64,000 nt of DNA from Blastopirellula marina DSM 3645 (GTDB lineage Bacteria > Planctomycetota > Planctomycetia > Pirellulales > Pirellulaceae), in assembly GCF_000153105.1 (NCBI RefSeq), contig NZ_CH672377.1, positions 1,126,724 to 1,190,723 on the forward strand, read 5' to 3'. Made by a program: the position numbers and the translations under genes. Under the pieces are notes generated by a model. The model was given only the letters and a program-made list of their open reading frames with translations. It searched no databases and had not been told where the DNA came from. Shown here piece by piece: positions 44,088 through 53,288 of the stretch (positions within the stretch are counted from its first letter, which is position 1; each line of letters starts with the position of its first letter).

Positions 44088-45446
44088 TTGGAAGACTCGG
44101 CAACGCAACAGGCGCGATCTAGCGCTGCGAGTCGCGCCTATGCGTTTATCGTAACGGCGCTGGCCGTCGTCGCGTTTGGACTCTACTTCTGCCGCACTCC
44201 GGTCGAATCAGTCGTCGCGCAGCAGGGGTTGCTGGTCTCGGCCGATCTGCCGGATGAAACGTCTTTGGTCAGCGTCGCGCAGGAAGCGAAAGTCAATACG
44301 CTCTCCGACGTCGCTTTGTTGTCGATTGCTGAGCAACTTCCAACAACTGCGGCCGAGTTGGCGAACGTTGACGCGCTGCGTGAGCAAATTCGGATCGAAG
44401 TTGTCGCGCGGCCGCTCGGCCATCAGGCGGACGTTTCAATCCTGACCACCGCCCCCACTTCTGGTGCAGCTCTTCAATTGGCCAGCAAGGTCGGCGAAAC
44501 GTACCGACGTGAAATCGATCAGCACGCCGATGACCAAGCGAATCGAATCGGGGACGCAGCGATCCAACTGAATCAAACGGCGCGCAGCACTTTGGATGAG
44601 TCACAACAGCAACTAGACGCTTTCGTCGCGAAGCATGGCGATACCCTAGCCGGAAGACAACCGTTTGTCAGCGTGACCGCGCCGGAGATCGAAGAGAACT
44701 CGCAGTGGCGAGAACTGCGACGGCAGATCGCTGACCAAGAGAGTGAATTGGCCGCGCTGCTATCGCAGCGGACCGAAGCCCACCCCATGGTGATTAACGT
44801 CAAAGCAAAAATCGCCGGGCTCCAAGCCCAGTTGCAGCAAGTGCCGCAGTTCTCTGATCCGCCCCCTTCCGTCGCTCCGGCGCAGTTGCCGCCGGTCGAT
44901 GTAGCGAAAATCAAGTCCGAACATCAGCGTCTGAAACAAGCGGTGCAGCAAGCGAAATCGTCGCTGGAAGCAGTCGGCGGCAAACACCAAATCGCGGCCG
45001 ATGGCCATCGCTTTTATACGTCGATACGCGTGGAGACGGCCGAGTCGCCGCACGTGGCCGGAATGATCGGCGGCAAATTTCCCTTGAAGCGGGTCGGCAT
45101 GTTGCTGGCGATCGCGACGTTGCTGGGTGGTTTCGCGGCCCTTTGCGTTCCGACCGCAGAGCAAGAAGCGATCTTGGTCAGCTCCAAAGAGATCGCCGCA
45201 GCCGCCGGCGTTTCGATCGCGGCCGAATTGCCGCTGCCCGGCGGACCGGCGATCCCCCGCAAGCGAACGGTGACACGCGTCGCCGCCCGCTTTGCGATTG
45301 TCGCGAGCGAGTATTCGCTGGTGGCGCTGGTCGGCTTGATCTTGGTCGCCCTGTTGGTGGACCCCGACTTTACACGTACTTTTACGCACGAACCATTCAC
45401 GGCCTTATATAACGCTCAAAACCAAATTTGGAAGTTTGCGCATTAA
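44088..45446 (+). CDS. polysaccharide chain-length/GumC-like (Wzz-type) protein
   Basis: 452 residues from a TTG with GGAGGAG upstream. Topology: one N-terminal membrane segment (residues 18-34), a long outward coiled-coil rich region (about 130-300, with TARSTLDESQQQLDAFVAKHGDTL and QWRELRRQIADQESELAALLSQRTEAHPMVINVKAKIAGLQAQL), then a second membrane segment (about 333-352) and a third (about 403-425). This is the PCP/Wzz-like layout, and the AEHPMV-type motif before the last coil is typical of GumC/ExoP proteins, which regulate export and chain length of surface polysaccharide. It leads a run with an ExeA-like ATPase and a BY-kinase-like protein. Confidence 0.78.
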   Translation: MEDSATQQARSSAASRAYAFIVTALAVVAFGLYFCRTPVESVVAQQGLLVSADLPDETSLVSVAQEAKVNTLSDVALLSIAEQLPTTAAELANVDALREQIRIEVVARPLGHQADVSILTTAPTSGAALQLASKVGETYRREIDQHADDQANRIGDAAIQLNQTARSTLDESQQQLDAFVAKHGDTLAGRQPFVSVTAPEIEENSQWRELRRQIADQESELAALLSQRTEAHPMVINVKAKIAGLQAQLQQVPQFSDPPPSVAPAQLPPVDVAKIKSEHQRLKQAVQQAKSSLEAVGGKHQIAADGHRFYTSIRVETAESPHVAGMIGGKFPLKRVGMLLAIATLLGGFAALCVPTAEQEAILVSSKEIAAAAGVSIAAELPLPGGPAIPRKRTVTRVAARFAIVASEYSLVALVGLILVALLVDPDFTRTFTHEPFTALYNAQNQIWKFAH

Positions 45447-45596
45447 TGGTCAGCATTCGCAATCCGCGGCGGTCACGGTGGAGATCTTCCCCCGTTTTTG
45501 CCGATGGTTGAAATGCACCCCGCGCAGCGCAAATCACTTTGAATACTTGGCTTGCAGTCTCGAACGGAAGCCTGCACAGCCTAGGAAGAATAAGCA

Positions 45597-47039
45597 ATGT
45601 ACGAATCGTTTTATCAGCTAACGCGGCGCCCTTTTCCAGCAGCCGCCGACGCCCCCTACTATTTTCCTTCTGCGGCTGCCGAATCCTCGCGCAGCACGCT
45701 ACGCCGTTGCCTGCATCGTGGCGAAGGTCCGGCGCTGCTTATCGGCGGCCCCGGTCTGGGCAAGTCATTGCTGCTGAAGGTCCTGGCGGAAGACTTGAAA
45801 GCCGAGCGCCACATCTCTTTCTTACAGTGTGGTCGCGTCTGCTCGCGTCGCGCTCTGCTGCAGGCGCTGCTATATGAACTGGGTCTCCCTTATCGCGGCT
45901 TGGAAGAAGGGGAGCTGCGATTGTCACTGGTCGACTTCCTCCGTTCGTCGCATGACGATCGCCAGGGTCTGCTTGTCTTCATTGATGAAGCCGATACGCT
46001 GCCGACCCGGTTGCTGGACGAACTTCGTCTGCTGACGAACATCTCGTCGCAAGGCAATTCGCTGGTCGGGATGGTGCTCGCCGGCGGCTTGACGCTCGAA
46101 GAACGTTTCGCTTCGCCCCGCCTTGCTTCGTTCAATCAACGGATCGCAGCTCGCTGCTATCTCGAAACCTTCTCGAAGGCCGAGACCGCCGAGTTCGTCA
46201 AATTTCAATTGGAAGAGTCAGGCGCCCAACGATCTCTCTTCGCCGACAGTGCGATCGACTCGCTCAGTCAGGTAACCGGCGGCGTTCCTCGTTTGATCAA
46301 CCAACTCTGCGATCATGTGCTCGTCTTGGCTTCGCTCGGATCGCACAAGCAAGTCGATGCGAGCGGCATCGAAGAAGCTTGGGCCGACCTGCAACAAATG
46401 CCGGGACCATGGACGACCAGCCAAGAAGCGTTCTCGGCGCCGAGCGGCGACGGCGGCGTCTTGGAGTTCGGCTCGTTAGAGGAAGAAGGGGAAATGCCCC
46501 ATTCCGTGAAATTCCCGTCGCGGATTATGGAGCCTCCCAAGCAAAAGCGGAGCGAGATGGACGCCGACTCGGCTGCGACGCTGCGAATGAGCGCCGCGGA
46601 GATGGAGTTCAACCCCGAGTCTCCCTTCAAACCGGAAGCGGAGCTGGAGTTCATCAGCGCCGTCAAAGATCCGTTTGACGAGTCGTTCGCCAACGAAGAG
46701 ATCATTCTGGATCGCTACGCCAGCCTTAGCGAAGCCCGCGGCTCGCTGAAGCAGGTCCAAAGCCGAGAAGGGGTGGAGATCGCGTCGCTGTTGGAGCCGA
46801 TGCCGATGATGGTCGAGTCGAATCACGATTCGGTCGCTGCGGTCGATGTGGTGATGCCTCCGTATGCCCGCGATGAAGAGATCGTGTCGCGGCACGTGCG
46901 CAAGACCGCCGCGCCGACTCCGGCGGATGATCGTGACATCTTGATCATCGAGGATCCTGCGGCCGAAGCAGCGCCGACTCGCAGCCGTCGCCGCGAATTT
47001 CGCCGGCTCTTCAGTTCGCTTCGTCGCGAGCATGCCTGA
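45597..47039 (+). CDS. ExeA-like AAA ATPase
   Basis: 480 residues, AGGAAG upstream. MYESFYQLTRRPFPAAADAPYYFPS is the standard start of ExeA/GspA-type and XrtA-associated ATPases. Walker A GGPGLGKS (residues 50-57), Walker B LLVFIDEAD (about 125-133), and GGVPRLINQLCDHVLV sensor/arginine region are intact. The last about 200 residues are acidic, low-complexity and lack known domains. Such ATPases are found beside surface-polysaccharide or secretion genes; here it sits between a Wzz-type protein and a coiled-coil kinase-like protein, so it likely assists assembly or export of the polymer. Confidence 0.85.
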   Translation: MYESFYQLTRRPFPAAADAPYYFPSAAAESSRSTLRRCLHRGEGPALLIGGPGLGKSLLLKVLAEDLKAERHISFLQCGRVCSRRALLQALLYELGLPYRGLEEGELRLSLVDFLRSSHDDRQGLLVFIDEADTLPTRLLDELRLLTNISSQGNSLVGMVLAGGLTLEERFASPRLASFNQRIAARCYLETFSKAETAEFVKFQLEESGAQRSLFADSAIDSLSQVTGGVPRLINQLCDHVLVLASLGSHKQVDASGIEEAWADLQQMPGPWTTSQEAFSAPSGDGGVLEFGSLEEEGEMPHSVKFPSRIMEPPKQKRSEMDADSAATLRMSAAEMEFNPESPFKPEAELEFISAVKDPFDESFANEEIILDRYASLSEARGSLKQVQSREGVEIASLLEPMPMMVESNHDSVAAVDVVMPPYARDEEIVSRHVRKTAAPTPADDRDILIIEDPAAEAAPTRSRRREFRRLFSSLRREHA

Positions 47040-47058
47040 TTAGCCGAAGGTTGGTCCT

Positions 47059-48543
47059 ATGTCGAAAATGCTCGACGCGTTGAAACGTTTGCAGTCGCAG
47101 GGCGTCGCCCCTGCGGCCATGCCGACGATCAACAATACGGGGGGGCAAATTGATTCGGTTCGCGAAGTCGCCGCCGCCGTTGATCAAGCGGTCGCCGAGA
47201 CCGAGCAGCGGTTGCGAGCCGAATACGAGCAGCAAGTGACGGCCCGCGAGCAAGCGCTCGTCGCTCAGCGTCAGCAGTTGGAATTAGAGCTTGACGCGGA
47301 AAAGAAGCGGCTGGAACAGCAACTCGCTGGATTGCAATCGCAGCTTCAGTCGCATCAAACCGACTCGGCCTCGCATGACGAACTGCGCGCCGAGCTGGAA
47401 GCCGAGCTCGAGACGCATCTTGCCGAGTCGACGCGTCTGCGCGAAGCCGATGAAGCTCGCTTCCTGCAGGATCAGGCGCAACTGACGAAGCGGCTGGATG
47501 AGTTGGGCGAGTCGCATCAATACCTCGTCGACGAAGCGGCCGATCTCTCGCTGCAGCTGGAACGGAAAGAAGCCGAGCTGCAGAAGATCCAGCAAGCGAT
47601 CCAAGCGACGCCGACCGTCGATGAACAAGCGTTGCGCGCCAGCCTGAGCGCCGAGTTAACCCAGCAAGCCGAGCAATTCGCTTGCAAAGAAGCCGAATTG
47701 AACGCGGCGCTGGCCGAGGCGCGCCAGACGATCGACAGCCATCAGCGTGACCTGGCCGAGATCGTACGGCTAAGAGCGGAGGAAAAAGCGAAGTTTGAAT
47801 CGGCACGCGCCGCTGCAGAACCGCCGCGCGTCGAGCAAGAGCCGCAAGTCGCCGAAACGCCGCCGGTCGAAGCATCAGAACCCCCTTCGTTATTGCGAAC
47901 TTTCACGTCGACAATTCCTCGGCCCCATCTCGTCTCGTACGAAGAACAAACGCTGGCCGAATTGCAAGACGCGCGGATCCGCGAGCGGTACGAGCAACTT
48001 GCGCATGTCTCGTCGCAGCCGACGTCGACCCTGTTTCTTTCCGCTGACGGCGGCGATGACGCACATCAGGCCGGATTTCACACGGCGCTGGCGGCCGCTC
48101 GCGAAAATCGCCGCGTCTTGATCATCGACGGCGACGTGCACGGCAAGCAGCTTTCGCAACGGCTCGGCATGCGTGATTCCCTTGGTTTTTACGAGGTCAT
48201 CCGCCGCGAAACGAAATGGACCGAACGCGTGGTCGGACTTCGCTGCGGAGAAATTGACTTTTTGCCTGCGGGACGTAGTCTCTACACGGTATCGCGGAGC
48301 GATCTGGAGTCGGCCCAAGCGGTCTGGCGTGATTTGAGTGAGATCTGGCCCCTGATCATCCTGGTCGGCGAGCATCCAGGCGCCGTTTCAACAGAACTCT
48401 ACGGCGTCTTGTGCCAGTCGATCTACTTGACGGCCTGTTTGGGGCGCGCCACAAAAGATGACGTAACGTCCGCCGCCAAACGAATCGCTTCGATCGGCGG
48501 TCGCATCGAAGCGGCGGTCGCGATGAACGCCAAGTTGAATTAA
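47059..48543 (+). CDS. coiled-coil protein with degenerate BY-kinase/CpsD-like domain
   Basis: 494 residues. Residues 1-30 (MSKMLDALKRLQSQGVAP) resemble the start of tyrosine-kinase-like EPS proteins; residues 40-250 are a long heptad-rich coiled coil (REQALVAQRQQLELEL...); residues 290-490 are a MinD/CpsD-type fold. LIIDGD (Walker A', about 354-359) followed by LSQRLGMRDSLGFYEVI matches BY kinases, but the Walker A position reads SADGGDDAHQAGFHTALAAA instead of GxGKT/S, so the catalytic lysine is missing. It is probably a structural or regulatory pseudokinase. AAGG is eight bases from the ATG, and it follows the ExeA-like gene by 19 bases. Confidence 0.72.
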   Translation: MSKMLDALKRLQSQGVAPAAMPTINNTGGQIDSVREVAAAVDQAVAETEQRLRAEYEQQVTAREQALVAQRQQLELELDAEKKRLEQQLAGLQSQLQSHQTDSASHDELRAELEAELETHLAESTRLREADEARFLQDQAQLTKRLDELGESHQYLVDEAADLSLQLERKEAELQKIQQAIQATPTVDEQALRASLSAELTQQAEQFACKEAELNAALAEARQTIDSHQRDLAEIVRLRAEEKAKFESARAAAEPPRVEQEPQVAETPPVEASEPPSLLRTFTSTIPRPHLVSYEEQTLAELQDARIRERYEQLAHVSSQPTSTLFLSADGGDDAHQAGFHTALAAARENRRVLIIDGDVHGKQLSQRLGMRDSLGFYEVIRRETKWTERVVGLRCGEIDFLPAGRSLYTVSRSDLESAQAVWRDLSEIWPLIILVGEHPGAVSTELYGVLCQSIYLTACLGRATKDDVTSAAKRIASIGGRIEAAVAMNAKLN

Positions 48544-48594
48544 CCGTCAACTTGGCCGCTCCCTTCCCCTTTCAAGCGTCAAAGCAGCGGAACT

Positions 48595-49545
48595 ATGGCC
48601 AAGTATCTTGTCACCGGCGGCGCTGGTTTTATTGGTTCGCATATCGTCGAAGCCTTGGTCGCCCGCGGCGACCAGGTGCGTGTCATCGACAACCTGAGCA
48701 CCGGCAAGCGCAGCAATCTGGACCATGTCGCCAAGCGGATCGAATTTGTCGAAGGGTGCCTAACCGATAGCGCCGTCGTAGCGGACGCTGTACGCGGCGT
48801 CGACGTTATCTTTCATCAAGCGGCGCTCGCATCGGTGCCGCTTAGCGTTGAACGTCCCCTCGACACGCACGCTCACTGCGTCACCGCAACCGTCAATCTG
48901 TTGAACGAAGCGCGACAAGCCGATGTTCGCCGCGTGATCTACGCTGCGTCCAGCAGCGCTTACGGCGACGCGCCGACCTTGGCCAAACGCGAGACTGATC
49001 TGCCGAATCCCCTTTCTCCTTATGCCGCCGCCAAGTTGGCGGCCGAGTATTACCTGCAAGCCTTCTATCACACCTATGGCATCGAGACGGTCGGCCTGCG
49101 CTACTTCAACGTGTTTGGACCGCGGCAAGATCCCGATAGTCCCTACTCGGCAGTGATCCCGATCTTTATCACATTGCTGCTGCAAGGGGATCGCCCGGTG
49201 ATTTACGGAGACGGCGAGCAATCGCGCGACTTCACTTTCGTCAAAAATGTCGCCTTGGCGAACCTGGCCGCCGCCGACGCCAACGGGGTGGCTGGTCGGA
49301 TCATCAATGTCGCCAACGGCCGCAGCACGTCGCTATTGCGCTTGATCGAACTGCTGAATCGCGAACTCGGCGCCAACGTTCAGCCTCAACATGTTCCGCC
49401 CCGCGTCGGCGATGTTCGCGACAGCATGGCTGACAATACGCTGGCCCGCACGCTGCTGGGCTACGAAGTCGAGATCGACTTCGAGACCGGACTGCAAATG
49501 TCGATCGACTACTACCGGCAACTGGTCGCTTCGCGATCCGCCTGA
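48595..49545 (+). CDS. NAD-dependent nucleotide-sugar epimerase/dehydratase
   Basis: 316 residues. NAD-binding loop YLVTGGAGFIGSHIVEALV; catalytic Ser and Tyr-x3-Lys in ASSSAYGDAPTL and YAAAKLAAEYY; C-terminal YFNVFGPRQDPDSPYSAVIP. This fits UDP-glucose/UDP-GlcNAc 4-epimerases (GalE/WbpP-like) that prepare sugar nucleotides for surface polysaccharide. It is 51 bases after the kinase-like gene on the same strand, so probably in that transcript. Its last 34 bases overlap the convergent MFS gene. The precise sugar cannot be told. Confidence 0.9.
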   Translation: MAKYLVTGGAGFIGSHIVEALVARGDQVRVIDNLSTGKRSNLDHVAKRIEFVEGCLTDSAVVADAVRGVDVIFHQAALASVPLSVERPLDTHAHCVTATVNLLNEARQADVRRVIYAASSSAYGDAPTLAKRETDLPNPLSPYAAAKLAAEYYLQAFYHTYGIETVGLRYFNVFGPRQDPDSPYSAVIPIFITLLLQGDRPVIYGDGEQSRDFTFVKNVALANLAAADANGVAGRIINVANGRSTSLLRLIELLNRELGANVQPQHVPPRVGDVRDSMADNTLARTLLGYEVEIDFETGLQMSIDYYRQLVASRSA

Positions 49546-50831
49546 TCGATATCGCGGGAACTTGGGGGCGCGGCCGGATCCATGGTCTGCGGCGGTTCGG
49601 ACTTCGCCAAGTCAAAATACTCTTCGCCGACCTCTTTTTCGCCAAACGCCGCATACAACAGCGTGATCACCGCAAAGAGGCTCGCCAACACGACAAACAT
49701 CGTCGGATAGCCGGGCCATCCCATCGCATCGGCTTGGCTGACAATCGCTCCTTCTAACGGAAATCCCACGAGCGATCCAAAGTCAAGCGACGCTAACATC
49801 AGATTGGTGCCGGTCCCACGATAGCGCCGCGGAAACGCGGTTGAGCCGCCTGCGACGACGGCCGGAAAAAGAAACGCATGCGCCGCGCCTCCAAAGAGGG
49901 CGGGTAGCGGCAACATCCAAGCCTGGCTGACCGGCAGATAGGCGAGCATCGACGCGGTCAAACAAACCATGCCGAGAATCACCGTATTCTTCACGCCGTA
50001 TTGATCGGTAAATTGGCGCGTCGCGATCCGTACCGAAAACGCCGTGAACGCGTAGGCGAGAAAGAAGTATTGGATTTGATTGATGTTCAGCGACTCGGTA
50101 AAGCTGCGTACAAAGACTTGGGGAAACAAGACTCCGGCGCCCACCACGACGCCGATCAACAGCAACCACCCTGGGTGAAACTGACGCACCAGCCGCAGCG
50201 CCGAAGGATGGTCGTGATGCGGCGCACGCAGGTCACGACGTGTCGCCAGATAGGCGAGCGCCATGGAGACGATCATCATGGACGCCGCCAGCAAAAACAT
50301 CGCGCGAACCTGAACGAAGGTGATCTCATCGCCCCGAAAAATCCAGTCGCCGATCACCGGTCCAATCGCCAAGCCGACAAACCCTGACGACCCCAACACG
50401 CCGACCATCTCCGCCGTTCGCCCCGGCGGAGCTTTCAGCGAAACGGAGGTCAACGAAGCGCCGAACGCTCCGGCCAGGCTAATCATCATCCCGATTCGCA
50501 AGAGATAAATCCAAGCCGAATCAAGTTGCTCGACCGTCAGATTCAACGCAATAAACAGAGACAGCGCCAGCAGCGAACTGAGCCAAACCATCCGCGGCCC
50601 CAGTCGATCGATCAGGCGTCCTTGCAGAAACCGCCCCAGCAGACCGCCGGTCATCCCGCAGCCGGTCACCAACCCCAATTGATACGGGCCTCCCCCAAGA
50701 TAGGAAATAAAGTCGGCGTACCGAAACAGACTGCTCATGCCGACGATCAACGCCAAATTGGCGCAATAACTAAGCCAGAAGTCGCGATTGTAAGGATTTT
50801 CGTGCGAAAAACTGTCGATCGTCGCAGACAT
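49512..50831 (-). CDS. MFS transporter
   Basis: 439 residues with about twelve hydrophobic helices. The conserved loop motif GRFLQGRLIDRLGPRMVW, RGTGTNLMLASLDFGSLVG and the symmetric halves place it in the major facilitator superfamily, drug/metabolite-type. Substrate unknown. It is convergent with and overlaps the 3' end of the epimerase gene, and is divergent from the glycosyltransferase. Confidence 0.9.
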   Translation of the reverse strand: MSATIDSFSHENPYNRDFWLSYCANLALIVGMSSLFRYADFISYLGGGPYQLGLVTGCGMTGGLLGRFLQGRLIDRLGPRMVWLSSLLALSLFIALNLTVEQLDSAWIYLLRIGMMISLAGAFGASLTSVSLKAPPGRTAEMVGVLGSSGFVGLAIGPVIGDWIFRGDEITFVQVRAMFLLAASMMIVSMALAYLATRRDLRAPHHDHPSALRLVRQFHPGWLLLIGVVVGAGVLFPQVFVRSFTESLNINQIQYFFLAYAFTAFSVRIATRQFTDQYGVKNTVILGMVCLTASMLAYLPVSQAWMLPLPALFGGAAHAFLFPAVVAGGSTAFPRRYRGTGTNLMLASLDFGSLVGFPLEGAIVSQADAMGWPGYPTMFVVLASLFAVITLLYAAFGEKEVGEEYFDLAKSEPPQTMDPAAPPSSRDIDQADREATSCR

Positions 50832-50938
50832 AGAATCTTGGAGGCCAGTAAACAGGGCAGGGGATTCCAGCTATTATACGGAGCAGTCTCCCGTGACCAG
50901 CGGGCCAATTCCCCCCCCCTGCTCTGTTCTTTCTCCGC

Positions 50939-51685
50939 ATGTCCTCAGACCGCCAACCATCTCCTACCGTGTTGATTGCGGTCGCGACGTTCAATGAGAT
51001 CGATAACTTGCCGCTCTTGGTCGCCGAGATAATGTCGGCCGTTCCCGACGCCGACATCTTGGTGGTCGACGACGACTCCCCCGATGGAACCGGCGAGTGG
51101 TGCCAACAATTCTCGGTCGAGCAGCCCCGATTTCGCAGTCTGCATCGATCCCGCGGCGCTGGTCTCGGCACGGCGATTGTGGCCGCGATGAAATATGGGA
51201 TCGAGCGGAACTATGATTTGTTCGTCAATCTCGACGCTGATTTTAGTCATACGCCCAAAAAAATTGTCGACTTGCTCGCGGCCACCCATTCGACCGACGC
51301 GGACATCATCGTCGGTTCGCGCTACATCGCCGGGGGCGGAGTCGAAGGCTGGCCGCTGCATCGCCGAATTATGAGTCGCGGCATCAATCTGTACACGCGA
51401 CTGTTAATGCGATTGCCGGTCTATGATTGCAGCGGATCGTTCCGCTGTTATCGCGTCGCGACGCTCCGGCAACTGGACTTTGATTCGATCGTTTCCAAGG
51501 GCTATTCGTTCTTCGAAGAAATCTTGTGGCGCCTTCGTCGACAAGGAGCGACCTTTCAGGAAGTCCCGTATGTCTATGTCGAGCGCGAACGGGGTTACTC
51601 GAAAATCAACTGGCGCGAAGCCGTTCGCGCCCTCTATCTGATCGCGCGACTTGGTCTGGGTTCTTTCTTCACGCGCCGCTCGTAG
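50939..51685 (+). CDS. polyprenol-phosphate mannosyltransferase-like GT2
   Basis: 248 residues. GT-A fold family 2: VLIAVATFNEIDNLPLLV, ILVVDDDSPDGTGEW, the donor/metal motif NLDADFSHTPKKI, GSRYIAGGGVEGWPLHRRIMSRGINLYTRLLM, and RERGYSKINWREAVRALYLI. This is the DPM1/polyprenol monophosphomannose synthase branch, transferring a sugar from a nucleotide donor to polyprenyl phosphate at the inner membrane. No C-terminal membrane helices are seen. Fits the nearby surface-polysaccharide genes. Confidence 0.92.
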   Translation: MSSDRQPSPTVLIAVATFNEIDNLPLLVAEIMSAVPDADILVVDDDSPDGTGEWCQQFSVEQPRFRSLHRSRGAGLGTAIVAAMKYGIERNYDLFVNLDADFSHTPKKIVDLLAATHSTDADIIVGSRYIAGGGVEGWPLHRRIMSRGINLYTRLLMRLPVYDCSGSFRCYRVATLRQLDFDSIVSKGYSFFEEILWRLRRQGATFQEVPYVYVERERGYSKINWREAVRALYLIARLGLGSFFTRRS

Positions 51686-51909
51686 TCGACCGCGGTCCAA
51701 TCGTCCCCCTTCGCTTCCCCGAAAGTCCGTTTGCAGGCGCTGCTTTCGCAGAGCAATAGGCGACGATGTCTCTTCGGCAAAATCGGCATAACCGCGCCGG
51801 GCTCCAAACTGCCAAGTAAAGTTTCTCGATTTCTCCCTAAATTGCGACCTACATTTGCACAGCATTCATCCCCTGAATCAATGCGCGAACGAAGGCGAGC
51901 GAAAACATC

Positions 51910-53121
51910 ATGGCAAGCAAAGCGAAGCGAATCGGAATTCTCACCTCGGGCGGCGATTGTCCAGGACTCAACGCGGTAATTCGGGGAGCGGTCAAAACCG
52001 CCAATCGACTTGGATTTGACACCATCGGCTTTCTCAAAGGATACGAGGGGCTGGTCGATCCAGTCCAATACGTACCGCTGAACGATGAAAATACTCGCGG
52101 CATCCTCGGCCGCGGCGGCACGATCCTGGGATCGACCAATAAAGGCCGTTTCGCTGCGACCGTCGGCATCAATGATCGCGTCGAACTTTGCCCCCAGCTC
52201 ATGAAGAAAGTCAAAGGCACTTTTGACCAGCTCTCGCTTTCCGGCTTGATTTGCATCGGTGGCGACGGTTCGCTGGCCGTCGCCCAACAATTTCACGAAT
52301 ATGGTCTGCCGGTCGTCGGCGTTCCGAAAACGATCGACAACGATCTTTCGGCCACGGCGTTCACTTTCGGATTTGACAGCGCCGTCGAATGTGGAACCGA
52401 AGCGCTCGATCGTTTGCAAACGACCGCCGCGAGCCACGAGCGGATCATGGTGATGGAAGTGATGGGTCGACACGCAGGCTGGATCGCGCTCCATAGCGGA
52501 ATCGGCGGCGGAGCCGACGTCATCTTGATCCCCGAAATCCAATGGAACTTCGACATCGTCTGCGAAAAGATCCTCGAACGGTACAAAGCAGGCAAGAAGT
52601 TCACCTTGATCGTTGTCGCCGAAGGCGCCCATCTGCCCGACAAAGGGATGGTCACCCAAGAAAGCGAAAAATCGGATCGCCAAACGCGACTCGGCGGCAT
52701 CGGACAAATCATCGCCGCCGAGATCGAACGTCGACTGCACTTTGAAGCACGCACCGTCGTATTGGGACACCTGCAGCGCGGCGGAGCCCCGACCACATTT
52801 GATCGCGTCTTGGCGACACAATTTGGCGCGCATGCCGTCCGCACGATCGTCGAACGTCGCTTCGGACATATGGTCTGTTACAGCCCGCCGAATATCGAAT
52901 CGGTCCCAATTCTCGAAGCGGTCCATCAACTGCGCACCGTCCATCCCGACAGCTCGGCGGTGCAAGCGGCTCAAGCAATGGGAATCAGCTTCGGCAATTG
53001 CGCCCTGCACGAAACGCCGTTCCAGCGCTATGTCACCCAGCACGAACACGAGCTCGCCACGGATGATACGACCGCGCTCCTCGAATCGGCGCTGCAATCC
53101 CTTGTTGGCGCCGAAGCGTAG
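51910..53121 (+). CDS. pfkA: 6-phosphofructokinase (ATP-PFK / mixed-substrate group)
   Basis: 403 residues. Nucleotide loop GILTSGGDCPGLNAVIRG, GGDGS (residues about 117-121), PKTIDND with catalytic Asp, MGRHAGWIALHSG, and HLQRGGAPTTFDR for fructose-6-phosphate. A Gly in GGDGS points to ATP as phosphoryl donor while the Lys of PKTIDND is the residue seen in PPi-type and mixed-substrate PFKs, so it belongs to the mixed PFK group. It phosphorylates fructose-6-phosphate in glycolysis. Monocistronic here. Confidence 0.93.
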   Translation: MASKAKRIGILTSGGDCPGLNAVIRGAVKTANRLGFDTIGFLKGYEGLVDPVQYVPLNDENTRGILGRGGTILGSTNKGRFAATVGINDRVELCPQLMKKVKGTFDQLSLSGLICIGGDGSLAVAQQFHEYGLPVVGVPKTIDNDLSATAFTFGFDSAVECGTEALDRLQTTAASHERIMVMEVMGRHAGWIALHSGIGGGADVILIPEIQWNFDIVCEKILERYKAGKKFTLIVVAEGAHLPDKGMVTQESEKSDRQTRLGGIGQIIAAEIERRLHFEARTVVLGHLQRGGAPTTFDRVLATQFGAHAVRTIVERRFGHMVCYSPPNIESVPILEAVHQLRTVHPDSSAVQAAQAMGISFGNCALHETPFQRYVTQHEHELATDDTTALLESALQSLVGAEA

Positions 53122-53205
53122 GACTAGTCCGCCCGAGCGTCCTGAGAGGCCATCGGACCGGACCGCCGCAATTTTTTTACCACCCTACGATTTTCTCGGC
53201 GGAAG

Positions 53206-53288
53206 GTAGGGCCCGTGAAGCGGACCATCGCCCTGCGAAAACGCTCGCACGCTTACGCATTTCCTTTGGTCCGCACTGCGGAACCTAC
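53206..53288. repeat. palindromic repeat element, left copy
   Basis: An imperfect hairpin element: GTAGGGCCC...GCGGACC at 53206-53226 and an inverted GGTCCGC...GGAACCTAC at 53268-53288 enclose about 40 bases. The right copy at 54860-54945 has the same arrangement. The ATPase gene stop codon lies inside this element, so its last residues are encoded by the repeat. Confidence 0.6.
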
